Below, one piece after another: positions 43,165 through 51,940 of a DNA stretch of 64,000 bases (positions are counted from its first letter, which is position 1; each line of letters begins with the position of its first letter). The position numbers and the translations under genes are program-made. The stretch comes from an uncultured Bacteroidota bacterium. GTDB taxonomy: Bacteria > Bacteroidota > Bacteroidia > Bacteroidales > P3. Under the pieces are notes generated by a model. That model searched no databases. It saw only the letters and a program-made list of their open reading frames with translations, and was not told where the DNA came from. The stretch is from NCBI GenBank assembly GCA_900545215.1, contig UQXW01000001.1, positions 122,552-186,551 of the forward strand. The letters are read 5' to 3'.

Positions 43165-43200
43165 GGAGGAACTTGTAGCGATGCGGGTTCCTCCTTTTGT
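43165..43200 (+). terminator. Terminator of fabG-lyase unit
   Basis: GGAGGAAC at 43165-43172 pairs with GTTCCTCC at 43187-43194, followed by TTTTGTTTT. The sequence from there to 43390 holds no gene. Confidence 0.85.
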
Positions 43201-43390
43201 TTTCGTTGAAAGTGAACACTTCGTTTTACGGCTTCTCGAACAGTATCTGCAAAATCCGATCTTCATTTCCCTTGCGATAAACGCCGAAAGAATTTTCCCG
43301 AACGGCGATTTCTTCCCCTCGAAATCCCGTTCCGCCCTCACTCGCACGAAGTAAGGCCACTCCGTTCTGCGATAAGGAAATTTCTTCGGC

Positions 43391-44851
43391 TTATGAAGCT
43401 GCCTGCCAAAGGAAGTCCGGTGAAGCGTATTGCTTTATCATGTAATTCAAGTATTGCTCCAAGTCTTTGGTGTTGAAGGTATAGTATCCTCCGCTTTTGT
43501 ATTTCTTTAAGGCTTTGACGTATTGCAGGAAGTCATTGCTTTTCAGTATCGAGCAAATGTCTTCGTATGGGACTTTTGTAAGGATATACAGTCCCGAATA
43601 TACGCCGCAACCTCTCTCGACGGGGTGTATTTTGAGGCTTTCCTTGTCTTTGATTATTGTGTTTATGCTTATCTTGTCGTCGAATACGTCTTTCAAAGCC
43701 TGTGTTCTGCCGTAGAGATACCATAAAGGCTTTTCCTCTTCGCTTTTTCCTTTCAGCAGTTCTTCCTTGTGTGCATTCATGTATTCTCTTATGGCTTCTT
43801 CGGCAAAGAGTTCGGCTTTCGGCAGTGGTTTCCCTGCTTTGTCGTAGGGATAAAAGGCTTTTTGCCATTTGCCGGTGGAGGCTTTGATGATGTCGATGGT
43901 ATATCGGTCGAACGGAATATTGCCGATGAAAACTCCGTCTGCCAAGGTGGCGAAACCGTTCTTCACCACGGCATATCTTTCTTTGTTTTCGGCTTGTTTG
44001 ATGGCTTTCAGCTTCCGCAGGGAGCGGGTGTCGGAAAGATAGAATGCGTTTTCTATGTGGCAATCTCTTAAACCGATGGTTTCAATCTTTTTTACTGATT
44101 TCGTTTCCGCTTCAAAACGATAATAGTCGAAGTATTCGCTTGCGTGTTTTTGGTCAAAGAGGGCAATCGATGAGTAGGTGTTTATTTTGTCAAAGACTTG
44201 GAAGTGTTCAAAGTCCGTTATGCTTGCAAGGTTGCGTTGCTTCAATATATAGGAACGCAGGTTCACGCCTGCCAATGAGTTTAACCACGAACTCGGAGTG
44301 ATATAGCATAGTTTGCCATCGGGTTTGAGCATTTGGAACGACTTCTCGAAGAAAGCGAGGTACAAGTCCGTCATGCCCGAAAGGGTGAACGAGAGTTTCT
44401 TCACGCCGTCATATCTTTCCGAAAGGTTGTGTACTCTCACGTAGGGCGGATTTCCGACAACGTAATCCATGGAAGCATCGAATGTCTCGCATTCGAGGGC
44501 GTCCGCATTCCGAATGTCCCAATGCACATTCTCGATGCCGAATGCTTCGGCAGTCTTAGAGAGCTCGGACAGGCAGTTCGCATGGCTTTCTTTGTTTATC
44601 TCGATGCCGTGAATGTATGTTTCCAATTCGCTTTTCAGCCTGTCTTTGTCATTGTTCGTTTGTAAGAATGCCGTACAATAGCGTCTGACGATTTCGCAAA
44701 GGAATGCACCTTCGCCGCAACTGTTCTCCATTATATGTTTTTGCAGTATCCTTGCAGGAAAATCATAACCGCAAATATCCAACATAAGGTTCACCGTTGC
44801 GGGAGGGGTGAACACTTGTCCGTCTTGTTTGATTGCTTTTGCGGATTGCAT
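43391..44851 (-). CDS. Adenine-N6 DNA methyltransferase, solitary
   Basis: A 486-residue class I methyltransferase of the TaqI/Eco57I-like group. The N-terminus has FTPPATVNLMLD, motif I reads ENSCGEGAFL at 42-51, and motif IV is the catalytic NPPY at 134-137 in VVGNPPYVRV. The C-terminal half (GVFIGNIPFDRY, YLYGRTQALKDVF, KKYKSGGYYTF) should be the target-recognition domain. No restriction gene is next to it: it lies downstream of cdd in a housekeeping run, so it is either an orphan methylase or a fused type IIG enzyme that has lost its nuclease. No PD-(D/E)XK motif is seen. Confidence 0.85.
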   Translation of the reverse strand: MQSAKAIKQDGQVFTPPATVNLMLDICGYDFPARILQKHIMENSCGEGAFLCEIVRRYCTAFLQTNNDKDRLKSELETYIHGIEINKESHANCLSELSKTAEAFGIENVHWDIRNADALECETFDASMDYVVGNPPYVRVHNLSERYDGVKKLSFTLSGMTDLYLAFFEKSFQMLKPDGKLCYITPSSWLNSLAGVNLRSYILKQRNLASITDFEHFQVFDKINTYSSIALFDQKHASEYFDYYRFEAETKSVKKIETIGLRDCHIENAFYLSDTRSLRKLKAIKQAENKERYAVVKNGFATLADGVFIGNIPFDRYTIDIIKASTGKWQKAFYPYDKAGKPLPKAELFAEEAIREYMNAHKEELLKGKSEEEKPLWYLYGRTQALKDVFDDKISINTIIKDKESLKIHPVERGCGVYSGLYILTKVPYEDICSILKSNDFLQYVKALKKYKSGGYYTFNTKDLEQYLNYMIKQYASPDFLWQAAS

Positions 44852-44861
44852 TTACGCAGGC

Positions 44862-45326
44862 TTAAATCTCGAATTCAAAGGGCAGGAGAGCCGATACGGA
44901 TGAGAATTTCGCATATTTTCCGCCTTTCAATCCTACGATTACAGAGAATTGGCAGCCATAGCGTTTCTCTGTTTCGCTCATCACCTGACGGCATGCCCCG
45001 CAGGGATAGGCGGAGGCGGCTTCGTCTTGTTCGTTTCTTGCAACCACCGCCATGGTCAGAGGTTCGGAGGACTGCATTCCGCAGGCGAACAATGCCGTTC
45101 GCTCGGCACACAGACCGGAAGGGTAGGCGGCGTTCTCCTGATTGGCTCCCTGTATTATCGTTCCGTCCTTCGTGCGTATTGCCGCACCGACCTTGAAGCG
45201 TGAATAAGGCGAATAGGACTTCATTCTCGCCGCTTCGGCTGCCGAAACGAGTTCTCTGTCGCTTTCCGGCAGCTCGTCTTCGTTTTCAAACAGCGTATAA
45301 TTCGTTGTGAGGCACTCTTTCTTCAT
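44862..45326 (-). CDS. cdd: Cytidine deaminase
   Basis: Deaminates cytidine and deoxycytidine to uridine forms in pyrimidine salvage. The 154-residue protein has the substrate-binding SPYSRFKVGAAI, the zinc and catalytic motif CAERTA (C73, E75), and PCGACRQV with zinc ligands C109 and C112. Size fits the homotetrameric short type. It is flanked by a barrel-protein gene and the methylase gene in the same direction, with gaps of 10 bases, so the run is likely cotranscribed. Confidence 0.95.
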   Translation of the reverse strand: MKKECLTTNYTLFENEDELPESDRELVSAAEAARMKSYSPYSRFKVGAAIRTKDGTIIQGANQENAAYPSGLCAERTALFACGMQSSEPLTMAVVARNEQDEAASAYPCGACRQVMSETEKRYGCQFSVIVGLKGGKYAKFSSVSALLPFEFEI

Positions 45327-45336
45327 GTCGAAGGGC

Positions 45337-45966
45337 TTAGTCTATGATGAAAGTATAGGTAATGGCGGCGTTGAAGCTGTATTGGTTCTCCAATCTCCAT
45401 GCTTCGAAGCAGTAAGGCATGCTCAACTCGAAGCCGAAGGCGTGTTTGTGGTTCGTGCTTATCAGAATGCCGACCTTGGGTGCAAATGCAAAACGCCAAC
45501 CGCTCTGTCCCTCGAAATCCCTCAGGTAATACTCCTCCGTGCTTGCCTCCGTGCTGAGGCTGTAATCGTATTTTCCCCATACCGTTCCCACGGCTATGCC
45601 GACGAAGGGCTTGAAGACTTCGTTGTAAAAGTAATAGTTCGCCGTCAGAAACACAGGCACCTGATGTGCAGCCCAATTATATTTCGTTTGAAGATAGTTT
45701 CGTTTGAACGATTGAGGTACGCAGTAGTTGTAAGCCAGCTCCAAGCCGAAACCGAGCCTCGTTTCCTCCATCTGTATCTCGAAAGCCAATCCGCCTCCGT
45801 AAAGATAGGTGTAGTTTTTGTTGAAATCGCCTTGTGTCATTCCCCCTGCGGCTTTTACGCTCAGGAATATATCGTACGGCTCCCCGCTTGCGAAACGATG
45901 CCTTTGCTGGGCGAATGTTCCGCAAGCAAGAATTGCTGCCATGATAAAAAGAACTTGTTTCTTCAT
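45337..45966 (-). CDS. Outer-membrane beta-barrel protein
   Basis: A 209-residue exported protein with a signal peptide at 1-19 (KKQVLFIMAAILACGTFA, cleaved before QQ). The body shows alternating amphipathic strands with aromatic girdles: YLYGGGLAFEIQMEETRLGFGLELAY, VPVFLTANYYFYN, FKPFVGIAVGTVWGKY and FNAAITYTFIID at the end, as in the OmpW/PorT-like small barrel families. Function unknown. It lies between glnS and cdd in a leftward run. Confidence 0.78.
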   Translation of the reverse strand: MKKQVLFIMAAILACGTFAQQRHRFASGEPYDIFLSVKAAGGMTQGDFNKNYTYLYGGGLAFEIQMEETRLGFGLELAYNYCVPQSFKRNYLQTKYNWAAHQVPVFLTANYYFYNEVFKPFVGIAVGTVWGKYDYSLSTEASTEEYYLRDFEGQSGWRFAFAPKVGILISTNHKHAFGFELSMPYCFEAWRLENQYSFNAAITYTFIID

Positions 45967-45989
45967 CTCTCTTTACGTTTTTCCGTTTC

Positions 45990-47666
45990 CTATTTTTTGC
46001 TCCAAGAATCTTTGAGCGTGCAGGCTCTGTTGAAGACCAAATGCTCCGCAGTGCTGTCGTAATCCACGGAGAAGTAACCGAGACGCTCGAATTGGTACTT
46101 ATCCAAGGATTGTGCCGAGGAAAGGAATGTTTCAGCCTTGCAGTCGTTCAACACTTTCAAGGAATCTGGGTTCAGGTTCTCCAAGAAGCTGTGTCCTTCC
46201 TCCACTTTGTCGGGGCTTTCGCTTCGGAACAATCTGTCGAACAGCCTTACCTCCGCATTGCAATGCTTGTTCGCATCGACCCAATGAATGGTTCCTTTGA
46301 TTTTTCTGCCGTCCGACGGATTGCCTCCGCGGGAATTCTCGTCGTATGTGCAGTGTATGGCTGTTATCTCGCCGTTTTCGTTCTTATCCACACCGGTGCA
46401 ACGCACTATGTAGGCGTATCGCAACCTTACTTCCTGTCCCGGGGTCATGCGGAAGTACTTCTTGGGAGGGTTTTCCATGAAATCGTCCCTCTCGATGTAC
46501 AATTCCTTGGAGAAACTTACCTCTCTCGTACCTGCCGATTCGTCTTCCGGATTGTTGATTGCCTGCAATGTCTCGCTTTTTCCTTCGGGATAGTTGTCTA
46601 TAATCAACTTCACGGGGTTAAGAACGACCATCACTCTTTGTGCCTTCTTGTTCAAGTCGTCTCTCAGGGCGTTCTCCAATCTCGTATAGTCGATTATGTT
46701 GTCTCTCTTTGCAACTCCTATGTCCTCGCAGAAGTTTCGTATGCTTTCGGGGGTGTATCCTCTTCGCCTCAAACCGCAAATGGTCGGCATGCGGGGGTCG
46801 TCCCAACCGTTTACATGGTTTTCCTTCACCAACTGCAAGAGTTTACGCTTGCTCATCACCGTATAATTGAGGTTGAGCCTTGCAAACTCGTATTGATGCG
46901 AAGGAAAGATGCCGAGTTGTGCTATGAACCAATCGTAGAGCGGGCGGTGAATGTCGAATTCCAAGGTGCAAATCGAGTGTGTTATCTTTTCTATGGAGTC
47001 GCTCTCGCCATGGGCATAGTCGTACATCGGATAGATTGCCCATTTGTCGCCCGTGCGGTGGTGCGAGGTATGAAGAATACGGTACATTATCGGATCTCTC
47101 ATGTGCATGTTCGGATGAGCCATGTCGATTTTCGCTCTCAATGTCTTGCTTCCGTCGGGGAATTCTCCGTTTCGCATTCTCTCGAAAAGATCGAGGTTCT
47201 CCTCTACGCTGCGGTCTCTGTACGGACTGTTCTTTCCCGGAGTCTGCACAGTGCCTCGGTTCTCCCGCATTTCCTCCAAGCTTTGGTCATCGACGTATGC
47301 GAGACCTTTCTTTATCAAATCGCATGCCCATTGATACAGTTGCTCAAAATAATCCGACGCATAATGCTCCTCAGCCCATTGAAAGCCGAGCCATTTGATG
47401 TCTTCCTTTATGGAATCCACATATTCTGTGTCTTCCTTTACCGGATTGGTATCGTCGAATCTCAAATTGGTTTTTCCTCCATACTTCTTGGCAATACCGA
47501 AATTCAAGCAAATGCTTTTGGCATGCCCTATGTGCAGGTAGCCGTTCGGTTCGGGCGGGAAACGGGTTGTTATACTCTTGTGCTTGCCGCTTTTCAAGTC
47601 TCCGGCAACTATTTCCTCGATAAAATTAAGCGTCTCACGCTCTGTATTTTCCATCTTCTCTTCCAT
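45990..47666 (-). CDS. glnS: Glutaminyl-tRNA synthetase
   Basis: Charges tRNA-Gln with glutamine. The 558-residue class I synthetase has the HIGH motif at 45-48 in FPPEPNGYLHIGHAKS, the GlnRS signature LRFDDTNPVKEDTEYVDSI, and a KMSKS equivalent, VMSKRKL. The C-terminal anticodon-binding beta-barrels follow (RMTPGQEVRLRYAYIV). Having a GlnRS means the organism need not use the GatCAB transamidation route for Gln-tRNA. It has a TACTTTTG box at 47701-47708 on the minus strand and diverges from the DUF3109 gene. Confidence 0.96.
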   Translation of the reverse strand: MEEKMENTERETLNFIEEIVAGDLKSGKHKSITTRFPPEPNGYLHIGHAKSICLNFGIAKKYGGKTNLRFDDTNPVKEDTEYVDSIKEDIKWLGFQWAEEHYASDYFEQLYQWACDLIKKGLAYVDDQSLEEMRENRGTVQTPGKNSPYRDRSVEENLDLFERMRNGEFPDGSKTLRAKIDMAHPNMHMRDPIMYRILHTSHHRTGDKWAIYPMYDYAHGESDSIEKITHSICTLEFDIHRPLYDWFIAQLGIFPSHQYEFARLNLNYTVMSKRKLLQLVKENHVNGWDDPRMPTICGLRRRGYTPESIRNFCEDIGVAKRDNIIDYTRLENALRDDLNKKAQRVMVVLNPVKLIIDNYPEGKSETLQAINNPEDESAGTREVSFSKELYIERDDFMENPPKKYFRMTPGQEVRLRYAYIVRCTGVDKNENGEITAIHCTYDENSRGGNPSDGRKIKGTIHWVDANKHCNAEVRLFDRLFRSESPDKVEEGHSFLENLNPDSLKVLNDCKAETFLSSAQSLDKYQFERLGYFSVDYDSTAEHLVFNRACTLKDSWSKK

Positions 47667-47700
47667 GTTCTCAGATACTGTCGGTTGGTAAATAATCCTG

Positions 47701-47738
47701 CAAAAGTACGAAATTCATGGCGTATTTACTTACTTTTG
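47701..47738. promoter_or_regulatory. Divergent -7 boxes for glnS and the DUF3109 gene
   Basis: TACTTTTG occurs on the minus strand at 47708-47701 (35 bases before the glnS start) and on the plus strand at 47731-47738 (21 bases before ATG 47759). Confidence 0.55.
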
Positions 47739-47758
47739 CAGCAAAAAAACGAGACGAT

Positions 47759-48331
47759 ATGTTGTTGGTCGGCGAATGTATAGTGAGTGATGATATTGCG
47801 AAGGCAAGGTTTTGCTGCGATTTGAGCAGGTGTAAGGGCTGTTGCTGTGTGGAGGGAGATGCGGGAGCTCCGCTTTTGAAGGAGGAGATAGAGATTTTGC
47901 GGAAACGCCTGCCCGAGATAAAACCCTATATGGAGGAAAAGGCTGTCGAAATGGCGGAAGAGACATTCTGGGAAAGGGACATGGACGGCGATTTATGCAC
48001 GAGGACGATAGAGGGACGGGAATGCGTGTTCGTCAAATACGAGAACGGTACGGCTCTCTGTGCGATAGAGCAGGCGTACAGGCAGGGGAAAACCGACTTT
48101 CCCAAACCCGTTTCATGTCATCTTTATCCCATAAGGGTGAAGGACTACGGAGAGTTTCAAGCTCTCAATTACCATCGTTGGGATATTTGCAAACCTGCTG
48201 TGGAGAACCCGAATGCCGAACCTCTTTACCGATTGTTGAAAGAACCTTTGATACGTCGTTTCTCCCGAGAGTGGTATGATGAATTGCTTTCGGTGATTGA
48301 AGAAAATCGAGACGCCGTTTCGCAAAAATAA
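47759..48331 (+). CDS. DUF3109 family protein
   Basis: A 190-residue protein of the Bacteroidota DUF3109 family, whose role is unknown. The N-terminus has a dense cysteine cluster (CCDLSRCKGCCCVEGD) and a later CHLYPIRV and CKP, together suggesting a metal or iron-sulfur site, as in the wider YkgJ/zinc-or-iron chelating group. The ATG at 47759 gives the usual start LLVGECIVSDDI; an upstream ATG at 47717 would lie before the predicted promoter box. It is a single gene ending at a strong hairpin. Confidence 0.82.
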   Translation: MLLVGECIVSDDIAKARFCCDLSRCKGCCCVEGDAGAPLLKEEIEILRKRLPEIKPYMEEKAVEMAEETFWERDMDGDLCTRTIEGRECVFVKYENGTALCAIEQAYRQGKTDFPKPVSCHLYPIRVKDYGEFQALNYHRWDICKPAVENPNAEPLYRLLKEPLIRRFSREWYDELLSVIEENRDAVSQK

Positions 48332-48349
48332 AATGACGGAAAAATTTCG

Positions 48350-48391
48350 CGAGACCCCGTTTCGTACATTTCGGAACGGGGTCTCGTTTTT
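48350..48391. terminator. Bidirectional terminator
   Basis: CGAGACCCCGTT at 48350-48361 and AACGGGGTCTCG at 48375-48386 form a perfect 12-bp stem, followed by TTTTTGT. It separates the converging DUF3109 and DUF2723 genes. Confidence 0.85.
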
Positions 48392-48439
48392 GTCTTGTTG
48401 CAAGAGTTCGATTTTATGGGAAAGGGCAGGAGAGGGGGC

Positions 48440-51427
48440 TTATTGCAGGAATGAGGGCAGGTCGCAGATGGGTTCTTCGTATTCCCGTGCCATTGCGTAG
48501 ATGCGGTCGATTTGTTGCAGCGTGCTTTCTATCTCGTTTTGGTAAATGTCGGGTTTCTGCAACATTCTCTCCAAAGACCGGAAGGTGATTTGAAGATACG
48601 GGTTTATGATGGTGAAGTATTTGTCGGCAAGGGGTATGCGTATCTGTTCCGAATTGATTTCCTCGGCTTGTTCGATGAGGCGTAACCACTGATTGACGAG
48701 AGTGAAGATTTCTATCCTTTCTTGGGATTGTTGTCTCTCGTTCAAAGAGAAGTAATGATTGCATCGCTTCTCGAATTCTCCGACGGCGTATTGTATATGT
48801 GCTTCCGCCTTGTCGTTTTCGCCCGAAAGGGAGTATATCATGGCTATGTCCGCCCATGCGAGAGGGTAGTAGTGCTTGTCGGTCGGGAAGTTGTTTTCCA
48901 AAGTGTTGCAAACGAAGAGTGCTTTCTCCTTTTTGCCGGTCTGGAATAGTTTGTAGGCGAGGCTTATGGAGGCTTGGAAATACTGGCTGACCATGTCCCG
49001 TTCGATTTCGTTGTAATAAACGCCGTTCTTCTTGAAGTTCCTCCAACGGAAAGCGTGTGCGAAGTTGGCGTACATCTTATCCTCGTCTATCACTCCGGCT
49101 TTCTGCTCCATGATTTCTTTCTTTTCCTTTTTCCTGCCGCTCAAACGATAGGCGAAGCCTTCCAAACGCATGTAGTCCTCCAAGCCGAAGAAATCGTCCA
49201 CGGAGTAAGAGGAGAAGTAAAGGGGACGGTTGTCTATGTTGGCGGCGATTATGTCCAAGGCGGCAAGGCTCGAACGCGAGAGGTCGAGCCTGTCGTATTT
49301 CCAAACGATGGTATCCGAACCCTTGACGAGGAAAAAACGGTTCGTGTTCAAGTGATGAACCCTCATTCCGTAGAACATCTCGCTTTGTTCGGCAAGTGTG
49401 AGGTTTTTTACGGCTCGGGACAATTCCAAGGTGTCGAAAGAGGGGTATATCTGTGCGTAAAGGAAGTTGCCTTTGTAGGATTCGACGGGTATGTTGGTCT
49501 TTATCGGAGCGGAAGTGTACTCGCGTCGGGCGAGTTGTGCGATTTGTTCGTCGGAATTGAGCAGTTGGAGGTTTATCACCCTCACATCGCGACGCACTCC
49601 GCAGACATTCTGAGCCCACCAAAGGGGAAAGGTGTCGTTGTCGCCGTTTGTGAACAGTATGGCATTCTTTTCGCAGGAGTTCAACATGCTTATGGCGAAA
49701 TTGCTTGCCGTGTACTGTCCGTGATGGTTGTGATCGTCGAAGTTCTGCCAGAGCATAAGCAGGGGAACTGCCAGAAATGCGGGTGCGACATAGCGGGGGT
49801 AACGCAGCCTGACCATGTTGACGATAATCTGACTTATTCCCAATACGCCGACAGCCAACCATATACTCATGCTTGCGAAGGAGAGCAGAAAGACATAGTC
49901 TCTTTCCCTCGGTTGGTAGGCGGATTGGTTTAGGAAAAGGATAAGTGCGAAGGAGTTATAGAAGAAAAGAGTGGCGTTGACGGTGAAATGCTTGGGGTCT
50001 TTCGCCACCTGATAGAACGAACCGAAGAGGCAGAGCAACAAAGGTATCGCCCAATAGATGTTCCGCCCTTTTGCGGCTTGGGGATTGAGTTCCTCGGTGC
50101 TTACATTCAAAAAGCCGTCCACGGGTTTTATGCCTGTCGCCCACTGTGAGTTCTTGTAGTCTCCGTAACCTTGCACATCGTTGGTTCTTCCGCAGAAGTT
50201 CCACAGCAGATAGCGGAAATACATGTAGTTCATCTGGTAAGTGAAGAAGAATTGCAGGTTCTGGGCAAAGGAGGGCTTCTCTCTCTCTTCTCCGTTCACC
50301 ATTACGGTGTTCTTCGGTCTGCCAGCCCATTCGATATATGCGTTTTCGGTTGCTTCGCTTTCGTAGTTCCACATTCTGGGAAACACTGTCTGCAACTGCT
50401 TTGCAAAGACGGGTTTCAGTCCTGCGTCTGTCGCCTCGAACCTTTCGGGAGGCAGTGCGGTGTAGTACTGTCCGTACAAAAGGGGTGCCTTGGTGTAGTT
50501 TTCCCTGTTTACATACCGCATGAGAGATGTGCAGTCCGATGGGTTGTAATTGTTCATCGGAGGATTGGCAGAGCTTCTTATGGGAACGATTGCGTAAGTG
50601 CTTAGTCCGATTAAGAAGAAGAGAATGCCGAGAAGGGTGAACTCGAGTTTTGGGCAGCCTTTCCTACGGGCAAAAAAAAGTCCCGCAACGGTCAGGAGGG
50701 CATAAATCACGACGGCAGCCACGCCTGCCGCTGCCAACAGCTTCAACAGTGCCGGCAGAACGAAGAACACAAGCACTGCCACTACGCCTCCGCCCAAGAG
50801 AATGTGAACGAACAAGCCCAAGTAGCCTGTTTTCCTGCGGTGAAAGTAAATCACGACAACGGCTGCTGGCAGAACGAGCAGGGAAAGCTGGTGTACGCAT
50901 AGTGCCAAGCCGAGAATGAAGATTGCCAAAAGGAGATAGGAACTCTTGGAGGTGTCGTCCCATTTCAAGGTAAGCCAGAAGACCATGAGGGACAGCAACA
51001 TCGAAAGGGCATACACCTCTGCCTCCGTTGCGGAAAACCATATACTGTCGGCAAAGGCGAAACACAATGCTCCGATGACGGAAGCTATGATGTTGCCCGG
51101 CTGCATTGCCGAGAAGCGGTTGAGCATTCGCACGAGTATCCAGAACAGGAACATTACGCTCAGCCCCATGGAGAGCGGGGAGATGAAACTTATGCAACGC
51201 GTAACGTAAATCGGATTGTCGAAACCGAAGAGCGAGGCAAGCAAAGCACCTATCAACTGATACAAAGGAGCTCCGGGTGGGTGGCCGATTTGCAAGCCGG
51301 CTGCCGTCGCTATGAATTCGCCGCTGTCCCAGAAAGACAGGGTGGGATACATCGTGTAAGTATAAAGGGCAATGGTCGATAAGGCAAGTACCCAGCCTGT
51401 TATATTTATGCTTTTTCTGTGTTGCAT
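48440..51427 (-). CDS. DUF2723 membrane protein (GT117/O-mannosyltransferase-like)
   Basis: A 995-residue inner-membrane protein. Residues 1-560 hold about a dozen transmembrane helices and begin GWVLALSTIALYTYTMYPTLSFWDSGEFIATAAGLQIGHPPGAPLYQ; the DSGE in the first periplasmic loop and HPPGAPLY are the hallmark of DUF2723 and recall the Asp of PMT-type glycosyltransferases. The periplasmic C-terminal half includes FTNGDNDTFPLWWAQN and a TPR-like tail. Homologs occur throughout Bacteroidota and are thought to glycosylate exported proteins using a lipid-linked donor. It follows lptE by 1 base, so the pair is coupled. Confidence 0.88.
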   Translation of the reverse strand: MQHRKSINITGWVLALSTIALYTYTMYPTLSFWDSGEFIATAAGLQIGHPPGAPLYQLIGALLASLFGFDNPIYVTRCISFISPLSMGLSVMFLFWILVRMLNRFSAMQPGNIIASVIGALCFAFADSIWFSATEAEVYALSMLLSLMVFWLTLKWDDTSKSSYLLLAIFILGLALCVHQLSLLVLPAAVVVIYFHRRKTGYLGLFVHILLGGGVVAVLVFFVLPALLKLLAAAGVAAVVIYALLTVAGLFFARRKGCPKLEFTLLGILFFLIGLSTYAIVPIRSSANPPMNNYNPSDCTSLMRYVNRENYTKAPLLYGQYYTALPPERFEATDAGLKPVFAKQLQTVFPRMWNYESEATENAYIEWAGRPKNTVMVNGEEREKPSFAQNLQFFFTYQMNYMYFRYLLWNFCGRTNDVQGYGDYKNSQWATGIKPVDGFLNVSTEELNPQAAKGRNIYWAIPLLLCLFGSFYQVAKDPKHFTVNATLFFYNSFALILFLNQSAYQPRERDYVFLLSFASMSIWLAVGVLGISQIIVNMVRLRYPRYVAPAFLAVPLLMLWQNFDDHNHHGQYTASNFAISMLNSCEKNAILFTNGDNDTFPLWWAQNVCGVRRDVRVINLQLLNSDEQIAQLARREYTSAPIKTNIPVESYKGNFLYAQIYPSFDTLELSRAVKNLTLAEQSEMFYGMRVHHLNTNRFFLVKGSDTIVWKYDRLDLSRSSLAALDIIAANIDNRPLYFSSYSVDDFFGLEDYMRLEGFAYRLSGRKKEKKEIMEQKAGVIDEDKMYANFAHAFRWRNFKKNGVYYNEIERDMVSQYFQASISLAYKLFQTGKKEKALFVCNTLENNFPTDKHYYPLAWADIAMIYSLSGENDKAEAHIQYAVGEFEKRCNHYFSLNERQQSQERIEIFTLVNQWLRLIEQAEEINSEQIRIPLADKYFTIINPYLQITFRSLERMLQKPDIYQNEIESTLQQIDRIYAMAREYEEPICDLPSFLQ

Positions 51428-51428
51428 T

Positions 51429-51929
51429 CTACCAGTTGACGAAAGACTTGTTGAAAATGTCCTCTACAAGCTCTTCATTTATTTCTTTGATGAGGCTTTC
51501 CTCCACATCGCCGAGAGAATAGCTGCTGTCGTATTCCTTAAATCTTGAAAACTGTGTCTGATAGTTGGATTTAGGGTTCTTGTTGTTCTTGAAATTAACT
51601 CTTATCGTTATCGTAAGGCGGTTCTTCGCCGCTTTGTCATTGGAGCCTATCGCAGCAGGGGTCACGGAGTAGGCAATGATTGTTCCCGAGAAAGAAACAT
51701 CGGCATCATCGCTCACCTGAACCAACGAAGTCGAAGAATTGATTTTGTTGACAAGGGCATTGGTCATCTCCGAAGCAAGTATCGGTTGAACAAGACTTGC
51801 CCTGTTTATGAAACTCTCTACGGAAAAACTTTTCGTTTCAGGAGAAATCGAAGCTCCTGTGAAAGAGTATCCTCCCACACACGAAGCTCCGATTAAACTT
51901 AATACTGTTACAACTAAAATTTTTCTCAA
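51429..51929 (-). CDS. lptE: LPS assembly lipoprotein LptE
   Basis: The outer-membrane lipoprotein that plugs the LptD translocon for lipopolysaccharide export. The 166-residue protein has a lipoprotein signal with lipobox IGASC at about 13-17, the Bacteroidota LptE opening YSFTGASI, and then a small alpha/beta fold (NRASLVQPILASEMTNALVNKI, ISYSVTPAAIG-type strand, RLTITIRVNFKNNKNP, FSRFKEYDS, ending EDIFNKSFVNW). The presence of LptE fits an LPS-bearing, A-LPS-anchoring T9SS organism. It lies between a T9SS cargo gene and DUF2723 in one leftward operon. Confidence 0.85.
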   Translation of the reverse strand: MRKILVVTVLSLIGASCVGGYSFTGASISPETKSFSVESFINRASLVQPILASEMTNALVNKINSSTSLVQVSDDADVSFSGTIIAYSVTPAAIGSNDKAAKNRLTITIRVNFKNNKNPKSNYQTQFSRFKEYDSSYSLGDVEESLIKEINEELVEDIFNKSFVNW

Positions 51930-51940
51930 AACCGTAAGGC

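Noticed and set aside
46041..47783. 580-codon open frame opposite glnS
   Set aside because: It is the antisense shadow of a well-conserved synthetase gene, with no ribosome-binding site and no recognisable protein features.
48974..49933. 319-codon frame opposite the DUF2723 gene
   Set aside because: Antisense of a conserved 995-residue membrane protein; its composition is explained by the opposite strand.
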